From Symsagittifera roscoffensis (Eukaryota; Xenacoelomorpha; Acoela; Convolutidae): 64,000 nucleotides of DNA. Position 1 is the first letter of the stretch, and each line of letters begins with the position of its first letter. The notes below the pieces were generated by a model, which was given only the letters and a program-made list of their open reading frames with translations, made no database searches and was not told where the DNA came from. Location: contig NC_087065.1 of the NCBI RefSeq assembly GCF_963678635.1, forward strand, positions 11,613,579 through 11,677,578, read 5' to 3'. Of this stretch, positions 22,269-35,171 are shown piece by piece. Both the position numbers and the translations under genes were made by a program.

Positions 22269-24941
22269 GTTTGAAGGATGGTCTGAGTGTCTCTGTAAAA
22301 ATTATATACAGAGGGCAGGACTTTTTGAAGTCGATGTAAGTCGCGCAGATAAGATCTGAATTGTTAAAGGGATTGTGGAGGTTTCAGGTCTAATACTGCT
22401 TTAGCCTTTCGTTGCTTCGGTATATACCCGTTTTTTGTTGATTTCAAAAACTAGCCAGCTGTGTTTCTCACTGAGAATTAGCACTTGACAATTTTAAATT
22501 GAAACCATCTTCGTCTAGTTTCCGTAATACTTCTTCAATTTTGCGGTTGTTTTCCAAAACAGACCCTTCTAAAATATTAAAATATTGTCCAGTAAGCATA
22601 ATAAGCCAGGTCTATTCTACAAAACATTATGCATAGCTTTTTGGAATTCTTTCGATATGTCGGGGAGGCCGTAAAATCCTGTCTTACAGCAAACGTACCT
22701 GTGATTTCCCAATTTATTTTATTCAAATTGCAATGGTCATTAACTAAATTAAATCCGGCTAAAAGAAAATTCAAGATCCGAAAGGTAAGCCAGGTTGACC
22801 CTTGTCGGTCGAAATTGATTTTTGAGCCGCCATAACTAGTTGTTCTAAGAGTTTAGGCATCTGAGAGTGATTTTTAAAGATTCATGGCCATTTATCGGTT
22901 TTGTGTTCCATGCATATTTAAATAATCCAGTTTTCTTAGCTGTTATGACTAATGGATCGACAAAATGATCGCTTGTACATTTGTTTAACTTTACTGTGTC
23001 CTTCTATTATGCAGTTTTGAAACTTCGAGCCCGACTTTCTGGTGAATATCTATCGGTTCCCTGCGTCCCTTCTCTTGTATAGATATAATACCCCTAGTGA
23101 ACCCGATGGTTCTTGGACCTTACAAATATGTTAAAAAAATTGCTGAATTTCGAATTATAATACACCTTTCACTGTTGAATTTTTTTCTGAAACTGCTTTA
23201 TTTGAAATTTTTATAACTGGTTGAAAACGTTCTTGAACGTATGACTAATTAGTGCGTATACCTATTGGAGCTTGTTGTTCGAGGCCTAGTAGACATCTTG
23301 TACAGTTTTCTGTGACTAGAAACTCGGCTTTCCCCCTTTTCAACCTAAGGATGAAGTGTTGGCAATTAAGATAACGTGCAATATGATCGGTTCTCTTTTA
23401 TAAACGACTACCTTGTGTCAACTGGACAATCTTCTGTTGATAGTAAAAAGATATTTTTCCCAGATTTTGACAGAATGTTGAATTTGCGATTATAAACAAA
23501 TGGGGCTGAGCTGCTTTCGTCAACGGTACTTTGACGAAAGACATATTTACTCTAATTTTAGCCCGGAATGGTTTGATTTTCCTAGATTTTGTTTCGATAA
23601 CTTCTGGTCTTTTGATAGATAAGGCCGGTGACGACCTCCTTGACTATTGAACTATTTGTCCGTGGTGGTCCTTCTCTTCAAAACTTAAAACTTTTAATAC
23701 TTAAAATTCAATTTTGCTGTCAAAACCAATTAAATTGAACTTTTCTTCGGTCGTATCTTCTGAGTTTCCATCAATTTTGTCTACGTTGTTTTCTTGAACC
23801 ACAATTTTTTGCAAAATAGCTTTTTTCATCGCACAATTCGCAATTAACTTTTACGGCGGGACATAGTTGGCGTTGATTGTTCGATAAAACGTCTCCACAA
23901 AAATAGCATGGTTTGGAATCTTTTTTTTTTCAGTCACCAAAGGTTTAAATTTCTGCAATTTTTTGTTTCTCCGAAATGACATGGTCGGTTCCTGCTTGAT
24001 TTCAAAAAATTTTTGGGATGAAAACGAGCTTTGCTAGGAAGAAAATATTCGAGCCATTTGTCTTTCAAGGGTTGAAGCAGTGGCATACCCCATTTTTAGA
24101 AGAGTGATTATTTCAGTTTTCCTCGAGAGTTACACCTGGGCAGGTACATAATTGAGGTTGTATATACTTGCATCGTTTTTTCGGACAAAAAACCTCATTC
24201 GATTTGATTTTCCTGGGCGATTGACCAAACGCATTGCGCTCCTTGTTCCGAAAATTGTAGAAAAAATGCTTTGAAGTCTTAGCGGTCAATTTTGGCTAAT
24301 TTGTGGAGGTGCAACTGTTCTACGATAAAATTGGTTCCTTTTAAAAAGACTTGTACATTGATTGTAAACGTCTTTATAAGATGGGATGCTAGGTATCCGT
24401 GGGCAGAGTTTTGAATAGAGCCCTTCTTCCCTTCTGTGACAAATGAAAAGAATAGTCTAGATTTCACCACCCTCTGATCTGCTTTTAAGTAAAAAGTATT
24501 GGGTTCAATTATGGTCCCTTTTTACGCAGTTTTGTGTTTTGTTAGTTGATTTTCGAACTTCTGCTTGATCACTTTTGACCCATTCATCTGCGTGTGTGGT
24601 AGATTCTGATTCACCAATTTTTTTGCCCCTGCAGAAGGCTCGTTTGAAACCTCAGCTGGCTCTTTGAAAAATTCGTTTGGGTCACAGTGATTTCTAAGTG
24701 TGGTGGCTACAAAGTATTGTCCAATCCAATTGTCAAAAAAGTGGGGCTGGTGTTAGCTCTTGCCAGGAAACAGGATCTCATTATTTTTTTGATCGAGCCT
24801 CCTTGTTCAAAAGTGCTGGCTGCGCCATGTATGATAGTAAACTACTATTGAAATTCTATTTACAAAAACTAAACTAATCAAAGTGAATTCGCCCTCAATT
24901 TCATTACTGAAAGCTTATGAAATACTGAAAGCAATAGTTAA
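22269..24941 (-). mobile_element. Gypsy 5' half, tandem copy B
   Basis: Second copy of the RT to Gag to primer-binding-site part of the Gypsy element. The RT motif B-C is clearer than in copy A (LLDN box near 22570). Zinc knuckles lie at about 23780-23940, the Gag N-terminal piece at 24279-24470 and the primer-binding site near 24830. All frames are broken. Confidence 0.6.
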
Positions 24942-26110
24942 TTAAATTGAACTTTTCTTCGGTCGTATCTTCTGAGTTTCCATCAATTTTGTCTACGTTT
25001 TTTTCTTGAACCACAATTTTTTGCAAAATAGCTTTTTTCATCGCACAATTCGCAATTAACTTTTACGGCGGGACATAGTTGGCGTTGATTGTTCGATAAA
25101 ACGTCTCCACAAAAATAGCATGGTTTGGAATCTTTTTTTTTCAGTCACCAAAGGTTTAAATTTCTGCAATTTTTTGTTTCTCCGAAATGACATGGTCGGT
25201 TCCTGCTTGATTTCAAAAAATTTTTGGGATGAAAACGAGCTTTGCTAGGAAGAAAATATTCGAGCCATTTGTCTTTCAAGGGTTGAAGCAGTGGCATACC
25301 CCATTTTTAGAAGAGTGATTATTTCAGTTTTTCCTCGAGAGTTACACCTGGGCAGGTACATAATTCAGGTTGTATATACTTGCATCGTTTTTTCGGACAA
25401 AAAACCTCATTCGATTTGATTTTCCTGGGCGACTGACCAAACGCATTGCGCTCCTTGTTCCGAAAATTGTAGAAAAAATGCTTTGAAGTCTTAGCGGTCA
25501 ATTTTGGCTAATTTGTGGAGGTGCAACTGTTCTACGATAAAATTGGTTCCTTTTAAAAAGACTTGTACATTGATTGTAAACGTCTTTATAAGATGGGATG
25601 CTAGGTATCCGTGGACAGAGTTTTGAATAGAGCCCTTCTTCCTTTCTGTGACAAATGAAAAGAATAGTCTAGATTTCACCACCCTCTGATCTGCTTTTAA
25701 GTAAAAAGTATTGGGTTCAATTATGGTCCCTTTTTACGCAGTTTTGTGTTTTGTTAGTTGATTTTCGAACTTCTGCTTGATCACTTTTGACCCATTCATC
25801 TGCGTGTGTGGTAGATTCTGATTCACCAATTTTTTTGCCCCTGCAGAAGGCTCGTTTGAAACCTCAGCTGGCTCTTTGAAAAATTCGTTTGGGTCACAGT
25901 GATTTCTAAGTGTGGTGGCTACAAAGTATTGTCCAATCCAATTGTCAAAAAAATGGGGCTGGTGTTAGCTCTTGCCAGGAAACAGGATCTCATTATTTTT
26001 TTGATCGAGCCTCCTTGTTCAAAAGTGCTGGCTGCGCCATGTATGATAGTAAACTACTATTGAAATTCTATTTACAAAAACTAAACTAATCAAAGTGAAT
26101 TCGCCCTCAA
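23729..26110. repeat. Nested 1.2-kb tandem duplication (Gag to LTR end)
   Basis: 23729-24925 and 24942-26110 are nearly identical, with an offset of about 1213 bases. For example TTAAATTGAACTTTTCTTCG starts both, and both carry the same Gag frame and primer-binding site. This is much younger than the 3.8-kb duplication that contains it. Confidence 0.8.
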
Positions 26111-27550
26111 TTTCATTACTGAAAGCGTATGAAATTTTGTCGCCCTCATAAAAATAGACCGAGATTTAAGATCAATGCTATAGGCAACACGCTCAGACAT
26201 ATAGTATCTAATTGCACTGGAAGCAAGGTCCTTCAAGAGCGAAGTTTTTTCTCTCCAAACCTGCAGCAAGGAAAGAGTAGCAGAAATAGCTGCACACTCG
26301 TTTCGATATTGAATTGGGCGTAACGATAATCCATAACGCATTGTTCTTTTGAAAGTAGACTTTAAGATTGCCTTTAACTCTCTAAATAGAGAAACAAGGC
26401 TGAATCATATTTTTTCAAATCGTCAAAAACTGTAAAAATACAACCATTGAGCGTACAGTAAACCTAGTTACTTTTTTACGGAAGCTCTATTATAATATCA
26501 GAAGATGGAACTCAACAAGGCATTCTTGATGCCCCAACCTTTTTTGCGGAAAAGTTTCAAACAACAGTCAGGGAGCTAAAGTTGGAAATTAACATCGGAA
26601 TTTTAAATAATGGAAATTGAGCCGACGACTTTAAGGTAGTACTAGGGGACCTTAAAATTTTTTTGAAAATGGAGTAAAATTACGGCTCAAACTCTGAAGA
26701 ATGCAAGCGTTGTTTTTTTTGTACCGACTACGCGTACAATGTGAAATTCTTTTTGAACTCAATTTCAAATTTATGCCCTAAAGTATAAAGGAAAACAAAA
26801 GAACAGCTTCCTATACAAAGATCACCGATGTTCAAAATTTGAAAAAAAAGTACTCGGTGAAAAAAAGTACCAGCTTAAAAAAATTGCGCATGTTACGTTT
26901 TACTTCCCGAAAAATTGCTTTAGCATGCCAGGACTCCTGTATTCTTTGCGTTTGAGCCCTTGTTTTTAGCAAACGAATTTTTCGGATATCTATGACAAAA
27001 TACTAACAAACTCGTTAAGCAAGGTCAGTAAAGTGAAAATGAAGGTAACTAGTTTTTACAAGCAGTTCTCCCGGCAGTAAACGTAGTTTGGGCGATTGTT
27101 CCGCTAGTCTACTAGCTGTAGCCGCCATTTTAGCCTCAGGAGTAAGAGCGAAAACTGTTATTGCGAAGTTTCTGGTTTGGAGCATGTGGATGGAACTTTT
27201 TATGATGAGCTTGATTATTGGTTGCTTTTGGAAATTGAATTGGCTCTGGAAAACGATATAAAAAAGGGTCAGAGCCAGTTTTTAACAACGAGTTTGCCCA
27301 CTTGATTTTAATATTCGAACCATTGGACGCAAAAAGGTTCTGGGCTTTCCAAGATAGATTTTGTTTCCAAGGCTTCAACCCTATCCCGTGCAAAAATCTA
27401 CGGTTGAAGCTATCGAGAAACGAAAGTACTTCGATTCGGCTCGAAAAACTGCAAACAGCACATATGCAAAAAAGAAGTTACCGAAGATGGTTTTCATGAA
27501 CTTTCTTGCCTCAAAAGTGCAGAGACATTCTCTAAGCAATCAAATGTGAA
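26110..27550 (+). mobile_element. LINE reverse-transcriptase fragment, copy 2
   Basis: Same LINE family as at 21100, collinear but longer: IGNTLRHIVSN at the start, DGTQQGILDAPTFFAEKFQ around 26505, AVAAILASGVRAKTV around 27120. It continues to about 27545 with RFWAFQDRFCFQGFNPIPCK-like peptides that are absent from copy 1. Dead. Confidence 0.55.
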
Positions 27551-28539
27551 TGATTTATAAAGAAGCCTGTACTACCCTGCATCTCCATCTCTCTGCAATA
27601 CAGATTTTAAAACAGAGAATCTCCCTCCGATACAGATTGCGAACGCCGCATGCGTACTCGGCACAACAAAGGACAAAACAGCTTTTGAGGAATTTTTTTA
27701 TTTGTTATACAATACTTTAAATGTACGTTTATATCTTTTTCTCGTGTCGTGTTGTGTTTTCTCATTGAGGAAACGTCACCCGTATCGAGTTTAATTTGAA
27801 TACTTCATCATTGATCTCTTTTTATTATCATTATCTTTTCCATATCTGTGTGAAATTTGACAAGAATGGCGCCTGAAAGGCATAGCATAGCAGAAACTAA
27901 ATTTTATTTAGAGCAGTTTAGTGAGAAAATTGGATTTCAAAGGATTAACAGTCTTATTTGACAAATTGAAAGAGTTGGGAGAGGTCGATTTTGACTTACA
28001 TTGGAAAAATTAAAAAAAAAATTGATTGTAAAGACACGTGATCATTTTGATTTTGAAAAAAGTGACCAACCATTTTTAGAGTCTCTCCCAAACCACTATA
28101 AAGACCCTAATTTAACCAAATTTTCTGCGCCGCAGGCAAATTTTGGAAAAACGTCAAAAAAGCGCGTTATTAGGCACTTTTTGCAAAATTTCGACCAAAA
28201 AATCACGTTTTTTCGGCGCGCACTCCCCTCTCAAAATTAGTATAGATTGGAGTGACCTAGAAAAAATAAGTGACCAAAAAGCCCCAAAAGTGACCAGGTC
28301 ACTTAAAGTGACAAGTTTGAGCAGCCTGGTTGCCCGCTGTTGACCTCATTTTAGAAAAAAATTGATCACTCATCTCGTCTCTTTTGTTCATGGCAAGTAA
28401 TTCTCTGCTAAGTTTGTTCTCAACTTTCAGTATAACCTCATCAATGGTTGCCTCTTTTTTTCAAAACTGAGCAGATTGTAACAATGGTTCCAGCTTTGAT
28501 TCATACTTTTCTTTCCTCATAATGCGAAAACCAACCATC
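27551..28539. other. Unassigned region with weak protein-like stretch
   Basis: No gene is recognised. A short stretch near 27925-27990 encodes FKGLTVLFDKLKELGEVDFD. It resembles a stretch near 55930-55990 (FNGLAALFERLDKSGKVSF), which also lies next to a copy of the large-element tail. Several GTGACC/GGTCAC words crowd 28060-28310. Confidence 0.3.
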
Positions 28540-29799
28540 TGTAACAGTCGCCGAGGTTAGAGAAAAATAGGCCCTATAACCATCGGCTCAAGAGTCAGGG
28601 ACAAATTCCTTGTGTTTTTTCTACCTCAAGCGGTCGGAGCCAATTCGGTTCACTTGCGAATGAGACTAAAACCCTCGTTAAGCTTACAGGCCACTACCAA
28701 AATATCCCCCCACTCTAGAAAATGAGAACGCCCCCATGATCAGGTCTCAAAATACCTAAAACACGCGAACGTCGTTAAAAAGAGGGTCGGAACCTTATGA
28801 TTTGTTACTTTTTATTACAGAGTGGACCTTTGATCCATATAGATGGATCAACCTATAAACTCTCCATAACTCAACACAACAGAAAAAACACACTCAAGAA
28901 AATTAAATTAGGTACTCACACACCGACACGACCTCTAGAATTGAGTAAATAAATCATTAGGCAACTCTAGAATTGATTGGGTAATTAAGTTTAACTCGAG
29001 AAGTTTGAAATAAGCAAGTTTTAACTCAAGAAACAAGTTTTTTATCTGGACTTTCGGGCAGCTTCAGCTGTCCACCTTTCCACCGAAGGTTCACTCTGGT
29101 CCACTCTACTTTATTTCTTCTCCACTCGTGATCACTTTTCAACTTCTGCCAAGAATAAGACAACTCTACTCTTTTTCGAATTATGTATTTTCGACTACTT
29201 TCACGCGATTGTAGTTCGAATCTTCTAATAATATTTTCTTGTGTTTTCAAATTTTGCGAGAATTTTGAGCATGATAGGCTCAAATCAAACTTTTGAAAAA
29301 TTCGATTTCACCCCAAAATCATGTTTGAACTTTGCTCAAGGTCAAACTTCAAAATATGACCGACTGCCACATACTCCCCGGACTCAAGATCGATGTCCTC
29401 ATTGCGTGTCGCCGTCTGTCAGTGAGCCCCCAGAACGTTGAGTGCGTGTCAAGATACAGTGCCAGTGGTCATTTACAGAATTTTGCAGCAGATTTAACTT
29501 TATCTACACCCCAATTTTCAAAACCATGCAAAAATGTCACCTTATCGCTAAACAGCAATCAAAACCTGCATACACCTGCACCCTGAATTTCCGCTTTGTA
29601 AGCTATCATTAAAATTTGTTTTGTTTTGTTCATTCAGAAATTTTTCATGCAGCATTTTGACTTATATAGTAGATATAGCATACTAATAAGAATAACTTCT
29701 TTTTAAAATTTCTTTTCCGTGCCATCAGATTTCACCTGAGTTCACACCCAAGTCCCTTTTTACCCCGTCATGACTCAAGAACCAATCCCTAAACACCCT
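28540..29799 (-). repeat. 3' non-coding tail / LTR-like block of large element, copy 1
   Basis: Collinear with 57343-58680. It starts TGTAACAGTCGCC and continues through AAAAATAGGCCCTATAACCA, GGACCTTTGATCCAT and ACTCACACACCGACACGACC into the 3' end of the long minus-strand frame. The first ~0.5 kb is also present alone at 55302-55846, where it is bounded by TG and CA, suggesting that this part is an LTR (inference). No clear 5' partner was found around 49-50 kb. Confidence 0.5.
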
Positions 29800-32431
29800 C
29801 TTCATTTCGTGCCCCTTGTCTTTGAGGTACTGGGTCCTAACACACACGACATCGTGTCCTGCCTTGCCATTTCTTCTTCGTCATCGGAGCTGATTACGAT
29901 CTCTTCTTATGCCTTCAACTGTTCGTAGGCCCGCTTCCACTCCCTTTGCTCTTTTAGCCTTTTCGCCTGATTCGGCAGACACTTCACTTTAGATTTTCTA
30001 ATCAAGCAAAAGGAATTGTTCAAACTCAGGCTCACGTTCTTCGCTTTGATGTAATCTCGAGACACTCTACCAACTATGTTCCAGCCCGGCCTTGCGATGG
30101 GTTAGCAAGGGTCTTTTGAAAGCTTCCGGCCCTATCTCGGCCAGGAACTGTCGATATTCTTTCTGATGCTTCTTCATGTGATCCTTCGTCACCGTGTACA
30201 ACCAAGACGTCAACGTCGCTCGAAACCATGGGATGAATTTTATGCGACTCCACACGTGCCTCACCTCCATGGGTATAGAGAATACTTTGCACGCAGTCTC
30301 AAACAACTCAAGCCTCTGGCTGTAATCAATGGCGTGTATTGATTCCACTGTTGGTGACTTCGACTCTCGATATTTCTTCACCTTTTCCTCGATCCATCGC
30401 TACGCCAGCATCAAGCTCACCATAAAAAAGGTGACCTTCTGCTGATGCTCGGGTAACCCGATTGACCAAATTTCTTCCAAGTCCCATATCATGGGGATTC
30501 CCCGTGTGTCAGGTTGATACTCCGGAGGTTGCGTTCTCCCGAAGCTTCCAACAAAGGTTTAAACTCCATCCTTTTCTCACGTGTCATGTCATTTTCTTCC
30601 ATGGCTGGGGACTACTCATCGCTTTCCTTATCGTGTTCTGTCTCTCGAAATCGCTTGTTTTTTCGCTTTCTAAGCTCAAGAGTTCCTCTCACCAGATCTC
30701 ACTCAAGTTCTCTCTTTGGTCCCCCGGCACAGCTCCCAGGATCTTCTTTAACAGTCTATGTGAGTGATGCGACATTCGAACCAGGCGTACACACTTGGGT
30801 ATCGAGAAGGCTTTGTCAATTAATACCCTCTGACTGGATGCCTCCACCATCGCCATGTTTAACGGGTAGTGGCTTCCACACAGGCTGGCCATTACCGATC
30901 CCACTAGAGATTTCGCATTCATTGGCAAACTGTAGGCTTAACTCACGGGAAATCCCATCTCCGCCTCAAGACCAATCTTCAATCCTCTGATGTGTTTCTG
31001 GATCGTTTGTAATGTTAATCGGTGCTCGGACTCTAGCTTCTCCAGTGATTCTAAGCTGCGCATCCTCCAGAAGAATACCAATACCGTCGCTATGTTCACA
31101 GTGGTGCTCGCATAACATTCAGCCACTATCTGCACCCCAACTTTTTCTTCCGCCAAAATTGTCCGTCACAAGAATGCTCTCCAACTCCACACACTAGGTC
31201 TAGACAGCTACCCAATTCCATCTTCTTCACTAATTTATCCAACTTGCTCGTTGTTTCATCCGATTCCTTTGGATGAGGTAGGATCAGTTTGTGCACCTTA
31301 TTCAGATTCCCGAAGTCCTCATCCTTCGTTGCTGACGGTCTCACTCGCTCCGTGACTTCTTCAATCAAACTCGCGTGGGGATGTGGGCACCATGAGGGTC
31401 TCAGCAACTTCCAAACAGTCCCCAAATTCGTAATCAACATGTCGTTTCCATTTCTCATCTTTAGTTCCACCCTCTTGTTCGAGCGCGGCACAGTGATCAC
31501 CTCTGGCATCTTCTCAAATAACAGACCTAGGCTTGGCCTTTCCCTTTCCGTCGGGTCAATCTCAATGATTTTGTCTGTCCAGAATTTTAACAATTCCGCC
31601 ACCTCAAAATTCATATAGGCGTTTCCGGCCTCCGAATCCAAGAAAGGGTTATAAGCTATTCCCATTACTCTAGGAACATAATGATACTCTCCCCCTTTTA
31701 TCGGCTTTGTATAGTCTTCTACTCGGGCTAAATTACGATGCACGTCATGCCCCTCCTCGAATTCCTTGTTATAGAACCTTCGTATTTCATCAAGCTTCCC
31801 ATGGCTCTCTAGAGACTGCCTTGAGCTCTCTTCTTTTTCGGTTCCAGTACTCTGATACACGTTCAGGATGACAGTGGATACTCTCCTTTCCATAGTTTTA
31901 CTTCCCATCGCTCTTTGATGGCACACTTGAACAGTAAAGTCGGTTATCACTGACATGATCCACCTCAAGAACAAGTGGCATCTTTTCTCCTCGCTAGGCT
32001 CAATCCCGAGTTGTCTCGAGCAATATGCTGCACCAGCAGTTGGTACACCCGCAGACCCTTGCCGCCCAGCTTAAGTTTGTCGTGCGAGGTCAACGCCTCT
32101 AACGCCAATCCCGCAAATTCCATGTGCACATCAACTGTTCTGCCGTTGTGACAAAAGGATTCGCCATCAATGGCAATGCCGACGAGGGTGCTCTCATCGC
32201 ATCTTCAAAGTATTATAGCACCAGGTTCTCCCAGGTCCGCCCCAGCTAGTTTACCAACTCTAGCTTATTAACTTCGGCCTTTTGCTGGATAGCCCAATGC
32301 CGCCGCTTGCGGGATACCCCGCGATCAAGCTTCTTCAGGCAACTCTCCTGTTCTTTCGTGGTCTCCAGAGCAATCCACCAAGGTTGAGCAGTGATTCTCG
32401 TCGCATTTCTCTCAAGAGGATCGCACGTCAC
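29800..32431 (-). pseudogene. Long frame, C-terminal part, copy 1 (unknown protein)
   Basis: Frames at 32431-32246, 31974-31126 (282 codons), 31156-30938, 30928-30689 and 30381-30067, then a piece down to about 29803, match copy 2 at 58682-61235 piece by piece. Shared points are WWIALET / WWVALET, RRFYNKEFEEGHD, NPFLDSEAG, a Cys cluster (SCLDLVCGVGEHSCDG), RHVWSRIKFIPWFRATLTSW and KDHMKKHQKEYRQF. One TAA interrupts the region near 29910 (ISSDDEE area). No known domain was recognised. It is hydrophilic with no convincing membrane segments, so an envelope protein is unlikely. Confidence 0.55.
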
Positions 32432-32464
32432 CTGCTTCCCAATGGTCTGGAAGTGAGTCGAAAG

Positions 32465-33310
32465 TCATTACTTGCCGATGTCCACTTCCCACGCGTTTTC
32501 GCGTTTGCTTTTTGGGGTAAGAAGTCCTCCTCCGTTCACGGAGTCGTCGAGGCTTCCATTTTCCGCAGCACCTCGGTCAATTTCCTGGATGCTGAGCCGC
32601 TCTTGCAGGCCGCTGTTTTCCATCGCGCTAGAATCATGAAAGCCGTCTTTTTTAGATTTTTCTCTGAAACCGCATCCGCCGAATGACTCGCCTCTTTTGT
32701 CTCCCGTTTCCATTTTTTAGACCCTATTCCTTCACTCGGGGGCGTCGGCACTATCATCACTGACTCAACCTCTTGATCCAGATCTTGTTTCTCGGACTCT
32801 CGCATATCAGGACAGGTTCCCCGAACTTCATCACCGTACTCCACAGTTCTTCCTTGAAGTCTTCCAGCTTAATCTCGCGCCCTACTCTCTGGTTGAATTC
32901 GCTCAAGAAATCTTGCCACGCCCTCTCATCTAGCGTGTCTAGGAACGTCCACTTATTGCCCTCAAAATTGTTCTCCTTGCTTTCTTCCACACTCAAGAGT
33001 AGCATTCCCATGTTGGAGGTTTCACTCGTCAAAGGCAGCTCCAGATTTTTGCGGGGAGATCCCAGGGGTGGTGTAGCCGTGTTCGCCCAGTCGTCCCCAC
33101 TCAAGTCTTGCAGTAACTCCTGCGTGGCAATGTCCCTTTCCGCTGCGCCCTGATCACGTGTGTTTCCCACCTCCATCGCTTCTCCTGCTTCACTGAGGGT
33201 TTCATCCATGCTTCCCCCTCTCCTGATTCAACTTGCTTTCTTTCTAGCACCTCCCTTAACCTGTTTTCTACAGGGAGGCTTCTCTTGTCTCCAGGGGTGC
33301 CCATTGACAA
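32465..33310 (-). pseudogene. Long frame, acidic/basic middle part, copy 1
   Basis: It begins around MGTPGDKRS (33304), after an in-frame TAG at the preceding TEYK. An acidic stretch (DETLSEAGEAMEVGNT) and SPRKNLELPLTSETSNMGM are shared with copy 2 at 61315-62406. The frame ends at TAA-TGA (32465-32470), and the same TGA position is present in copy 2. About 250 bases present in copy 2 (the KARGELLSKMIELRKAPL area) are missing here. Confidence 0.5.
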
Positions 33311-33334
33311 GGGTGAGGCTGTTGTTGGATCCGC

Positions 33335-35157
33335 CTACTTATACTCGGTTAGGGATAAATACAGGGGACCTGCCGCATCAAGCCTTTTCCCCTCTTGCCT
33401 CAACTCCAACTCCTCCAGCCCATAAGGCGCTCGGTACTTTCTCGTGGCAAACTTCATATCGTTCTTCAGAGCCACGTGACCCTCCTCCACGATCATCCTT
33501 CCATCATCATATACTGGCAGCTTGTTCTCAAGTCCAGTCTCCTCAAGTGTTCTCAAGACATCCCGGACCTCAAACTTAGGGGGCATCGAGCCTCGCATCT
33601 TCTTCGCTTGTGTCGTCCACGAATTTATCTTGATTTCACACGTGTTTAATTACACCGCTGCCGAGTATCCAATGAACAAAGGATCCCAGCGTCTGTGAAC
33701 TCTCTTTGCTGTATCTTCACCGCGGCTCTCCCGTGTAGGGAAGGGACCCCCATGGGGCTGTTAATTCCTAGGGTCCTTCTTCTCACAGTCGGGAACTCAG
33801 GGATGGCAGCGCGTAGGACATCCCGCTCTAGTATCGTTTCCAATTCCTTTTTCGTGAATTCGAAACTCCTCGTCCACGCCGGGATCCTCAAGACTTTCCT
33901 CTTGTCCCTCGCCACCGGATTCAGGTTCAAGAACTTGGGATAGGCCTCGATGGGACCCTCACGTTTTCCTCCCATTCTGCACTGCAGTTGTCCCCTGAAG
34001 TTGCACACCACTAGCTCGGGATCCTTGACTTTTCCATCTGCGCTCTCAAATCTTCTTGTCTGCATCATTTCAGTGCCGTCCCATCTAGAATGCTGATTAG
34101 GCTCACGTGCACCACCGAGTGCCGATACGCCACCACGAGTGGATCGGGGATTGCATACGTCACTGCTGGCCCATAGACGCAGGTCGCCACTTCCCCAAAG
34201 CCTGTAATCATCCCCACTGGGTCAGATTTCATGGCCAAACACAAGTCAGTCAGGAGTGGTATGCCCACATTCGCCTCTCTCACTTCTTCTTTCGTCTTGG
34301 GAATTCTCTCTTCGCCCGTCAAATATCGATTCTGCATCAGCAGATACTCCGGCAGCACACTTGTACGAATATGTCTACACACCCGGGTGAGCCTTCCTTA
34401 CCAACAGGGGTTCCCCCTACTTCCATCAACCTTGAGTCAAGAGTACCAGCGTCAAATACCCATCAATCCGGAGCGTTCCCACGGCCCTACTGAACATGTA
34501 CGCTGCCCCATATTGAACAAGTACCTGGGGTATACCAGATACAAGGCTAGTAGGAGGTTGATGGGCATATTCAAGTGCTCCTGCACGAACGCTTCAAAGA
34601 TGGTGTCTCCCGCGTAAAACACCTTGTTCAGATACTTCTTTTCCCAGCATGGGCTCAAGAAACTCTAGATCTCGTGGTTCTTCCTGGTCTTCAGTTCACC
34701 CTTTGCATGCTCCATCCAGAACCCTCCGATGGTGACTTCATTGGTTGCTGTGAAAAATCTTCCCACCGTCATCTCCCTACCTTCTGCCACCTCTAGGTGC
34801 TCCTCAAAAAATATTTGTTTAATGACGGGTGGAGCACTCTCTTTCGTCTTGTCCGTCGCATTCTCGAGTCTCGCGGTCAGAAACGGCCACCTCCCTCTTT
34901 TCTTGTGTCAAGCGATATCCTATCGACTTTAGTTGTTTCTCGGCCGCGGCCACATTCTTTCTTTCATTACTCGGTCCTCTCGCCCTGCTGGTGGAGCTCG
35001 TGATCGTCAGTTCTATACTCCGGAACCACAGGCTGGTTGTTATATGGGTTATCACAGGGTGATCGTCCCCTATCTCCGGGTTAAACTTCAGCTGCCGGGC
35101 AAGATTCGACACCTCAAGGCAGAGAATCTCATCCAGCACAATCAAGATGCCTGCCAA
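33335..35157 (-). pseudogene. Long frame, central part, copy 1 (unknown protein)
   Basis: Pieces 35157-34819, 34658-34452, 34382-34065, 34068-33646 and 33598-33335 match copy 2 (62306-63996). Landmarks are SPCWEKKYLNKVF, ALYLVYPRYLFNMG, LLMQNRYLTGEE, NVGIPLLTDLCLAM, VYGPAVTYAIPDPLVVAYR, KFATRKYRAPYGLE and DGRMIVEEGH. No family is recognised. Strong conservation of Trp, Cys, Pro and Tyr positions between the two copies shows that it was a real protein. Confidence 0.5.
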
Positions 35158-35171
35158 TTCATAAAAACACC

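Noticed and set aside
33160-33649. Long plus-strand frames across 30-41 kb and 57-64 kb
   Set aside because: They are antisense shadows of the minus-strand long frame and Pol: Ser/Pro/Leu-rich, not conserved as proteins between copies.
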